NCBI GenBank assembly: GCA_033032865.1
Contig: JAWHQI010000068.1
Location: 4,774,001-4,838,000, forward strand
Direction: 5' to 3'
Source: Dactylorhiza incarnata
Lineage: Eukaryota; Streptophyta; Magnoliopsida; Asparagales; Orchidaceae
Length of the DNA stretch: 64,000 nucleotides
The notes under the pieces are model-generated. The model was not told where the DNA came from and made no database searches. It saw only the letters and a program-made list of their open reading frames with translations. This document shows positions 56,432 through 64,000 of the stretch, one piece after another (the stretch's first letter is position 1; each line of letters opens with the position of its first letter). Both the position numbers and the translations under genes were made by a program.

Positions 56432-58960
56432 CTAATGCTGCTCAGGTTCCTTGATCTCTATTCCTCTTTTGGCTCTTTTGGAAAGGGCTTCAGCAACTTC
56501 TTTTCTTCTCTTGAAATAGCCAAACGGCATTGGAAAGTATCTGATTGGCTCATTATCACCTGCCTGAACCTTCCCAACCAATTTGTCATCCTTGAATTTT
56601 ATCTTCAGTTCCTCTTGATCCCTATGCTTCAACCATTCAGCTTCAGAATACCATTTTCCTCTTTCATCTGGATTACCTTTCACAGCTTCCCTTGTTGTCA
56701 GAATCATTTCTCTTGAAGAGGGAGACCAATGTTCAAAATCAACCCTTGATTGAACCTCTTCTCTGAACTTTCTTTTACTAGATTCTACTTGCTCACTAGT
56801 AAAGTTCTCTCTTTTGCTTTTATCCTCAGGACTATACATTTTAGTAATTTGCTTTTGAACCTGTGTAAGAGAAGCTGGCCTGGTCTCAGAAACTTGATCA
56901 TTCTCATAATCTATGGGAGGATATCCAAAAGTTTCTCTTATAGTATTTGTGGTCCACACAGCATGCTCAGGGCCGGCTTGAATCATTGACCTCTCCCCCT
57001 TTAGGACTTCTTCAACTATATGATCTCTTATAACATTCTTCTGAAACCTGACTTGCCCTCCAAATGTTGAATTCCACTTTCAATGGTTTTCTTTACCTTA
57101 AGGAGATGGTCATCTATGGTATCTGCATTCAACTTTGCTTGATCTTTTAGAATTGTAGAGCTCTCATCAATTTTAGCCAAAATAGCAGTATCCTGTTGTT
57201 ACAGTCTAGCTTCAATCTTAGTTGTACCTGTAAGGACTTGTGCAACCTGTTCTTTATACAGAACTTGCATGTTGTTACTTAGAATTCCTTGATTTGTTTG
57301 AACATCATCCACTGTCTTTGTAATTCCTGCTTGTGACTCTTTAAGAACCTTTGATGTCTCTTTGATTGCATCAAGTTGTTCAGTTGTATAGTCTACTGAA
57401 GCACCAGCTCTTTTGAAAAACTTTACCATTTCCTTTCTCAAAGCAGTCATCTGATGATTAACTTCAAATCTAACCATCTTCATCTGGAAATCTACTTCAT
57501 TTTTCATTTTTGTGTTATAATCTTCAATATATTGTTCTAATAATCTTCTTTGATTATTAAGCAACACATCCAGTTGAGGTAGTATAGCACTTAGATCCAC
57601 ATTGATTTCCTTTTGCACTCCATTACCTATACTGCTCTCTTCTCTGATGAAAGAATCATTTCTCTGGCTCATATGTGAGCTAGAGGATTCTATCTTGATC
57701 ACCTTCTGAACATGTTTCTTTGTTGTTTCAGGCTCTCTTTCCACATCCATATCATCAACTACAGAATTCACTTTAGCAGGGATCTCAGCCTGAGACTCCC
57801 CCTTAAATGGTGCATTGTCTTGAGCTGGAATTTCATCTTGAGGCTCCCCCTCAATCTCTGCATTGATCAGATCAATTTTATCTTAAGCAGGGATCTCATC
57901 CTGAGCCTCCCCCTCAACTGCTGCTTTGCTCATTTCAGAATTATCCTGAGCAAGAATCTCATCTTGATCCTCCCTCTCATTTTGAAAAATCCCTTCAAGT
58001 CTAGCAGGGGATCCATGATGACTTCCTCTCTCTTCTTCTTCTTTCTCATTCTCATCCTTTTCTTTATAGAACTTGTCAACCCCTTCCAGTAATGGATCAG
58101 TACCTGTTGGTGTGTTAGGAGAACTGTCCCTAGGTTTGTTCCCTTCTTCTTCTTCAGATGATGTGAGGTTAGGATCATGAATTGGAGAGGATCTAGATTT
58201 TCCTTTGGAAGAGGATGAGCTTGATGAGCTTGAAGAAACCTTCTTCTTCTTTTGCTTCTTAGCTTTCTTCTGCTAGGGAGAAAGATCTACTGGTGGAAGA
58301 TTTGATAAAACTCTTTCCCATCTCTCTATCATTCTAATGTCCATTTTCTTCATGTGATTAATCTTGGATCCAAGTTTGTTATTTAAAGATTCTGGAATGA
58401 CTTTTACTAAATATAGAGATAATATCCTACCCATGTTGGGTACTTGGATACATTCAATTATTCTGTCAAACACCACCCTCCCCCAATCTATTCTTAAAGA
58501 ATGAATAATCCTAGTTAGTAGAATAAACATTTTCCTGGAAATTTTATCATGAGATCCAGTCTTGCACAACAGGCCCTTTCCGATCACATATGTTAGTTAT
58601 TTTCCTTTTGAATTCATTCCTTTCCTAAGAATACTTCCAGTGATTTCACATGATGTTTCAATTCCGCACCAGATTTGTGTTAATCTAATCTGTTCAGAGC
58701 TCATTTCTTCTTCTTCTTTATTGCTTTTTAATCTCGACAGTTCTAGTGCCTTAGCGAGTCTTGAAGGAGTGATCTTAATCTTCTTACCATTTACAGAGGT
58801 CTTAATCTTCGAATTGACTGAGTCTATTACTATATTGGAGTAAAGTTCTAAGACCTCTCATTTCCAGATGAGAGTCGATTCAGATAGTACGAATTTGAGT
58901 CCTGCTTTGTAGATTAACTCGATGGTTGAGTTGATTTCTACTGGAGCTGATTGAAATCCA
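56432..58960 (-). pseudogene. SIRE-like env-like ORF, nearly full length
   Basis: Lies between lost pol and the 3' LTR, as the third ORF of SIRE/Maximus elements does. It starts near 58960 in damaged frames (NGFQSAPVEINSTIELIYKA). The conserved N-terminal domain follows (KIKITPSRLAKALEL, RLTQIWCGIE, GKGLLCKTGSHDKISRKM, SLRIDWGRVVFDRI), to about 58270. The middle is a Lys/Ser linker and an acidic Ala/Glu/Gln repeat (AEIPAQDN-like, period about 18 residues), then a coiled coil at 57771-57199 (LDVLLNNQRRLLEQYIEDYN, RKEMVKFFKRAG). A basic C-terminus ends at 56432 (EALSKRAKRGIEIKEPEQH). There are about six stops or shifts. No convincing signal peptide or membrane span, so an envelope function is unlikely. 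Confidence 0.75.
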
Positions 58961-59117
58961 TTGCGAACAAGCTCGCTTTGTTGGAACAACCCTTTTACTG
59001 TTTTGGGCTAGGATCACTATGTACTGATTAGGATCAGTTGACCCCATTGTATAGTTTAAGGGTCAAGTCTTTAGGCTGATAAATTAGCTAGAACTTAAGA
59101 TAAAATCTAAAGTTCCC

Positions 59118-59256
59118 AGCGGTCAACAAATGGCTAGCAGTGCTCGACAAATGGCTCCCAGCGTTCGACAGTTTAAGTTGCCAGCGCTCGACAGTTTCCA
59201 GCCAGCGTTCAACATCTTCTGGACGGCGCTCGACAGATTATAGCCAGCGTTCGACA
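59118..59256. repeat. U3 array of CAGCG(T/C)TCGACA motifs
   Basis: CCAGCG(C/T)TCGACA(G/A) occurs about six times in 140 bases, at 20-26 base spacing. The TCGAC core also appears in the spacer of the same element at 62255-62415. Confidence 0.85.
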
Positions 59257-60029
59257 GATCATTTATTGAAGCCCAGATTTGTTATCAGCTACATTCAATT
59301 TATCCTAACAGCAAAACGACGACTATAACGGATCTATTTAATATCTTTGGACGTATTCTGACAGATAAGGAAGGATATTAAACTCAGTTAATATTTTCCC
59401 TTCTTTCCTTTTTCCAAGACAGCAATAGCCGTTGACATTTAATGAAAAGGAATCTTTTCACGACCAAGGAATTAAAGGACCTGCCAGAGTCGTTTGAGTT
59501 TTGTTTTTATTCCAAGAATGTCTTAAAGACTGATTATTCTATTCACAAATATAGAATACATTAAAGACAGTTTTTGTTTTTGGACATATATGAATCAGTC
59601 GACAGAATTCAAACATTATTCTATTACAGAATACAAAGAATATATACAGCAGAAAAAGAAGAAAGAGACACATCTCTCAGCAAGTATTTCTTCTTCTTCT
59701 TCTACAAGCAGGAAAAAAAAATTTCTTCTGAGAACATCTTCCTCAAGAGCATTCTCTCAGAATCTACTGCAAATTCAGATCTTCTAAAAGAGCAACAAGC
59801 AATCTGAAGAACCTGTTCTTCCAGATCAATCTGCTACAGGAGATCTTAGTTTTCAAGAGAAAGCTTCTCCATCTTCTGTCAAATACTTCAATCAGACAGG
59901 GGGAGCTTTACAACAACATCCACTAGAGTCTTCTCTCAGCATCTTGACAGAGAAGAACACTATAAACTCTTTCTTACCTCTCTTGTACAGGGTTAATACT
60001 CCCTTCAAAAGTGTACCTCCTTGGTGGCA

Positions 60030-60140
60030 AGACACCTGATCAAAAAATCTAGTTGGTTTTGAGCACCTGAACAAAAGCTCTGTGGTGTGTGGACACCTGA
60101 ACAAAAATCCCTTGGTGTGAGGGCACCTGATCAAAAATCC
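60030..60140. repeat. CACCTGA-CAAAAATC repeat, five copies
   Basis: Units of about 27 bases: CACCTGATCAAAAAATC, CACCTGAACAAAAGCTC, CACCTGAACAAAAATCC, CACCTGATCAAAAATCC, with TTGGTG(T/G)G between. Lies in the R/U5 part of the LTR. Confidence 0.8.
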
Positions 60141-60374
60141 TAGTGGATTCCTACCAAGGGTGGTAGAAGAGTAGACGTACCCAGATTTATTGGGGAACTA
60201 CTATAGCTCCTTGTGTCTTCAGTGTTTGGTTATTTTCTGTGCTTGTGTTGTTTGTTGTGTGATTTCATTTACTTAATTTTTCTGTTAATATAATTCTCAC
60301 ACTGCTTACACTTATATATAATACTATTTTAATTCCGCTATAAAAACTAAGGAAAAGTTTAAATACTCTATTCA

Positions 60375-60399
60375 CCCCCCCCCCCCCCCCCCCCCCCCC
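60375..60399 (+). repeat. Poly-C tract of 25 bases in the LTR
   Basis: Run of 25 C near the LTR end. The minus-strand relative has only a short G run at 54672-54680, so the length is either real expansion or a sequencing effect. Confidence 0.7.
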
Positions 60400-60435
60400 T
60401 CTAGAGTAACTTAAGATCTAACCTCCACTTTCAAT

Positions 60436-60446
60436 TGGTATCAGAG
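60436..60446 (+). other. Primer binding site, initiator-Met type
   Basis: TGGTATCAGAG two bases after the LTR end TTTCA, then GCAGG instead of the usual CCAGG. Confidence 0.9.
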
Positions 60447-60547
60447 GCAGGTTGATCTCACTTGCAGACTAACATCTGGATCACAAAGATCAATTAGATC
60501 TTAATTTAATTTAGAGTTTCTCTTTATCTATTTTCTGTTTAAAACTC

Positions 60548-61540
60548 ATGGCACAAAACAAGGAATACTCAAGCACAAGACCTCCTATGTGCAATCTTAG
60601 TAAGTTTGCACTGTGGAAAGCAAGGATTAGGCTTTACATGAATTCTATTGATGAGGATATATATAATTCTATTTTGATAGGACCTCCACCAGCACAAGAA
60701 CAATCATCAACCAATGTTGTACCTCCTCCAGGACACATAGATCCATTGAGGAAATACAAGAATGCAGATGCCAAAGCAATGAATATATTGGCACAAACAA
60801 TGTCAAATGATATATTCCAAAAAGTTGCTGAGTGCACTTCAGCAAGAGATATATGGAATACCCTAACTGCAATTATTGCAGGTTCTGCTGATGAAAGGAA
60901 AGACAGAAGATCACACCTGATCTCTCTGTATGAGAACTTCAAGAAAGGTGATGAAGAATCAGTTGCAGACATGTACACTAGGTTAAGTGTAATTATAAGC
61001 GAAATCAGGACTCTGGACAAGGAAATCTCATTAACAGAGATTAATGACAAGATCCTAATGTGCTTCCCTTGCACTTGGGATTCAAGGATCTGGACAATCA
61101 AGGAAGCCAGAAGTCTCAATGAGATCACCACTGAAACTTTGTTGGGCAAGCTCAAATCTTATGAGCAGCTCATCAAGTCCAGGGAAGCTGAAGCATCCAC
61201 TTCATCTCTAGCACCAAAGAAAGAGAAGAGCATAGCTTTCAAGGCAGCTGATGCAGAAGAAGAAAAGGCTCCAAAATATGATGAACTCATGAGCCTCATA
61301 GCCAGAAGATTCTACAAAATGGCTAAGAATGATTTCAGAAGGAAAGAATCCAGATCAAGAGATAAGCAAAGGTATGACAAATCAACTCCTAATGAAGTTA
61401 TTTGTTTTGGTTGCAGGAAATCTGGATACTACTTAACAGAATGTCCAGAGAAGCAAAAGAAAGATAAGAAAAATGATAAAGAAGAAAAGAGAAGCTCCAG
61501 CATGTCTTCCTCCCACAAGCACAAAAAGAAGGGAAGATGA
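60548..61540 (+). pseudogene. gag: SIRE-like Gag
   Basis: 330 residues from ATG 60548 (MAQNKEYSSTRPPMC), 100 bases after the PBS. The Gag fold reads LSKFALWKARIRLYMNSIDE, KNADAKAMNILAQTMSNDIF, SARDIWNTL and LYENFKKGDEESVADMYTRL, with normal spacing. The zinc knuckle CFGCRKSGYYLTEC has Tyr where His should be (CX2CX4YX4C), which would spoil metal binding. The C-terminus is Lys/Ser-rich and meets TGA at 61538-61540, whose frame continues without shift into the spacer at 61541, so this stop is probably a point mutation. Confidence 0.9.
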
Positions 61541-62599
61541 TTTATAGCAGAATCCTGGAGTGACACTGAATCTGAATCATCATCCAGCTCATCTGATGAT
61601 GATGAAGAAAAATCAAAGGAAAATGACCAATGTCTAATGGCCATTTATGACTCAGACAGTGAGTCAGGAAATGCTTCTTCATCCAGTGATGATGAATGCT
61701 ATGAAGAAGATAAGAACTTCTGCATGATGGCAATCAATGCCTCAGCAAACAATTCTGATAAAGAAGAATCAGAATCAGAAGCAGAAGATAATGCAGACCA
61801 GGTAATATCTAGTTTTGATTTCAATTCTAGTGAATTCAAAGATGAATTCAAAGGTCTTTGATTAGATTTAATCAAATCTGAGAAAGAGATAATCTCTCTC
61901 AGAAATCAGTTGGCTGAAATGAATCAACTGGTTGCAGAAAATGTTAATCTTAAGAAAGATTTAACTGCCTCTAGAGAACACATTATTCTCATTGAGAACA
62001 AGTTGTCTAAAGCTAAGGAATATGAAGAATTCCTCAATGGCAGTAGTGTTAAGCTGATGGACATCACAAAAACAGTGAATGCTAGATTTAATAGCAAGCT
62101 GGGTTTGGGTGCATCATCAAGTGATCCATACCTTCTTAAGAAAAACATCCTCTCTACTCCAGTGATATTCAATTCTACTAAGAGCAAAGAGGCTGTAGAA
62201 GTGAATAAAGATGTTTCAAGCAATTTTGTAGAGAATAAAAGAATTCTGAAGAATTCGTCGAACGAAGCTCGACAAAATGATTTCAATCTGTCGAACGGCG
62301 ATCGACGAAAACTGAAAACATATGTTCAGTATAGTAATTACATAGACACTGTTCGACGAAATCAAGCACATTCGTCGAACGGCAATCGACAAATTTACTC
62401 AAATCTGTCGAACAAACACTATACACAGAATTCCAGGAATTCTAATTCTAAACACACTAAAAATCCTTTTACTGAGTGGACAATACCTCCAAGGAGATAT
62501 CATCCCAAAGGCTATAAGGATCAGCCTGAAATGTCGTTTATTTCAGATTTCTGTGGAGATACAAAAAGACCCAAGGTAATCTGGGTCAGGAACAAATAG
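61541..62599 (+). pseudogene. SIRE-like Gag-Pol linker with coiled coil
   Basis: Long linker typical of SIRE elements between Gag and protease. The first part is acidic (SDTESESSSSSSDDDEE), then stop TGA at 61859-61861 (KGL*LDLIK), then a coiled-coil-like stretch IISLRNQLAEMNQLVAENVN and a Asn/Ser-rich region with TCGAAC repeats (62255-62415). Ends with WTIPPRRYHPKGYKD and a TAG at 62597-62599, after which a frame break leads to the protease. Function unproven; packaging or assembly is the usual guess. Confidence 0.75.
62255..62415. repeat. In-frame TCGAACGGCRATCGAC repeats in coding linker
   Basis: Five to six copies of (A/T)TCGTCGAACG and TCGAACGGC(G/A)ATCGAC within 160 bases of the linker. 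Encoded text is Asn/Ser-rich with recurring SSNG and DRR/NRQ. The core matches the U3 array of the same element (CGTTCGACA). Confidence 0.75.
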
Positions 62600-62612
62600 A
62601 TTTGGTTTATCT

Positions 62613-64000
62613 TTGTTTTTGCAGGTACACTGCTGTCCAAGAACAAGTGAAAAATGGTATTTGGACAGTGGCTGTTCAAAACATATGACAGGGAACAAGT
62701 CAAACCTGAACCGCTTCAAGGCAAAGCTTGGACCAAAAGTTATATTTGGAGACTCCAACTGTGGACAGACCAAAGGCTATGGAAAAGTCAAAGTTGGAGA
62801 AGTCACCTTCAAAGAGGTAGCCTATGTAAAGGGACTGAAGCATACCCTTATCAGCATAAGTCAATTATGTGATGAAGGGTATCAGGTAACCTTTAATAAA
62901 TTGAAATGCCTTATTAAATCTACTGATGGTATTACTATTTTATCAGGCATTAGACAAGGTAATATATACTTAGTAAATTTCAATACATCTACTACAGAAG
63001 TCTGTTTATTTAGTGATACAAGTAAATCTAGTGATCTTTGGCATAAGAGACTAGGACATGTAAACCTTAGGACCATTGCTAAACTATCTAAGGAAAAACT
63101 TGTTAGAGGTTTACCCTTAGGATCATATAAGAAAGAAGGTTTATGTAGGGCATGTCAACTAGGCAAGTAAACTAAAAACAGCTTTAAATCATTATCTAAA
63201 AGTGATTCACCTAGAATCTTATATTTGCTACATATGGACCTTTTTGGACCTATAGCAACAAAGAGTTTAGGGGGGAAGTCTTACTCTCTACTTATTGTGG
63301 ATGACTTCTCTAGATTCACTTGGGTGTTCTTTTTGAGAGAAAAGTCAGATAACTTTAAAGTTCTTACAGACTTTCTTAAGAGCATAAAGATTGAGTACTC
63401 TACTGAAGTTGCATTAATCAGAAGTGATCATGGCAGTGAGTTTGAGTCTCTTCTTATGCAAGAATTCTGTGAGATGGAAGGTATCAGGCATTGTTTCTCA
63501 GCTCCTAGAACTCCTCAACAAAATGGGGTAGTTGAAAGGAAAAATAGAACTCTAATTGAATCAGCAAGAACATTGCTTGCAGATGCTAATTTGCCCCTAT
63601 CCTTTTGGGCAGAGGCTGCCAGCACAGCAAATTATGTTCTGAATAGAAGTTTGATACACAAGCTTAAGGGAAAGACTCCTTATAAATTACTTAAAGGGAA
63701 GAAACCTAAGGTTAGCTATTTTAGATCATTTGGGTGTAGATGTTTCATTCACAATAATGATAAGAAATACCTTAGAAAATTTGACCCAAAATCAGATGAA
63801 GGAATTTTCTTAGGATATTCAATAACCAGCAAAGCATATAGGATTTATAATAAATCTACGTTCAAGATAGAAGAATCTATGCATGTTACTTTTGATGAGA
63901 CTAACATGTTTTACAAGGAGAAGATTTCTTCTACCATAGAAAATCTGCAGGTACCTATATTATGTGAGCAGCTAGATCAATTAGCTCTACATAAAGAAGG
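62613..64000 (+). pseudogene. pol: SIRE-like protease and integrase, continuing beyond the window
   Basis: The protease entry WYLDSGCSKHMTGNKSNL lies at about 62655 with intact catalytic DSG. The pre-integrase zinc motif LWHKRLGHVNLRTI..CRACQLGK is complete (about 63039-63168). TAA at 63168-63170 interrupts, most simply a CAA to TAA change, as the frame continues right after (TKNSFKSLSKSDSP). Integrase core: LHMDLFGPIA (Asp), RSDHGSEFES (Asp; Asn of the usual DNG is His) and RTPQQNGVVERKNRT (Glu). The frame is open to the window edge, ending in the integrase/RT linker. Apart from the one stop this part looks functional. Confidence 0.9.

Larger units (their letters stand above)
58979..60433 (+). 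repeat. 5' LTR of the plus-strand SIRE-like element
   Basis: 1455 bp, TGTTGGAACAACCC start, TTTCA end. U3 array of GCTCGACAG/GCGTTCGACA motifs at 59118-59256. A 25-base C tract sits at 60375-60399 just before CTCTAGAGTAAC. Imperfect repeats of CACCTGA(T/A)CAAAAATC occur at 60030-60140 (five copies). ORFs inside are not genes. Confidence 0.85.
58979..64000 (+). mobile_element. Plus-strand SIRE-like copia element, cut by window edge
   Basis: 5' LTR, initiator-Met PBS, gag, a long spacer domain, protease, and integrase follow in copia order. RT and the 3' end lie beyond 64000. It starts exactly where the minus-strand env-like ORF breaks, so it inserted into that element in the opposite direction. 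Few lesions are visible in its coding part: stops at 61538 and 61859, a frame break near 62600 and a stop at 63168. Confidence 0.9.

Noticed and set aside
56432..58960. True viral envelope gene
   Set aside because: No signal peptide, fusion peptide or clear membrane span; coiled coil and acidic repeats dominate, so the env name is positional only.

Overview
The window is plant nuclear DNA, almost certainly angiosperm and almost entirely nested LTR retrotransposons. The evidence is intact or decayed gag, protease, reverse transcriptase, RNase H and integrase segments of both Ty3/gypsy (Athila-like, Tat-like, Tekay/Del-like) and Ty1/copia (SIRE/Maximus-like and a second copia) type. Primer-binding sites match plant initiator-Met tRNA or read TGGCGCC (Asp-tRNA type). 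LTRs are long and TG..CA bounded, some flanked by 5-bp target duplications. I found no host gene, rRNA, tRNA gene or CRISPR. The species cannot be named from the sequence.

Layout, left to right. 1-764 is the truncated LTR of a minus-strand SIRE-like element. 765-7290 is a broken Athila-like element with its 3' LTR. 7333-21531 is the 3' end of a plus-strand SIRE-like element: the end of pol, then an env-like ORF. That ORF is split at 8861/20346 by a minus-strand gag-only Tat element (8862-20340), which is itself split inside gag by a complete minus-strand copia element (12515-18767, TSD ATGAT). At 21532 a second Tat element (minus strand) cuts the SIRE-like ORF. Its 3' LTR, its polypurine tract, two antisense intron-bearing ORFs (22284-24824 and 41180-42893) and an integrase C-terminus (44414-44617) can be followed, interrupted by LTR sequence at 24825-41144. 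Inside that LTR sequence sits a near-complete Tekay/Del chromovirus (30363-39050).

44795-51624 is a self-contained non-autonomous Athila-like element (TSD AGCAT, Asp-type PBS). It carries no pol but has one decayed ORF with two zinc knuckles and a long acidic tail. From 51630 onward come an unexplained 0.8 kb, LTR fragments, a CGTCG-rich repeat zone, the env-like ORF and 3' LTR of a minus-strand SIRE-like element (54637-58960), and finally the 5' LTR, PBS, gag and start of pol of a plus-strand SIRE-like element running off the right edge.

Two patterns cut across element boundaries. First, nearly every LTR carries a private array of short GC-rich, often palindromic repeats between the U3 start and the TATA box, and unrelated families seem to draw on the same few motifs (GACCGCC, CGTGCGCGAAGG, TTCGACGAA). 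Second, the two Athila-type elements share a stem-loop at the LTR start and a duplicated polypurine-like tract. Inferred insertion order, oldest first: plus-strand SIRE-like ORF; both Tat elements; LTR sequences at 24.8-41.1 kb, the copia and the Athila-like non-autonomous element; Tekay.
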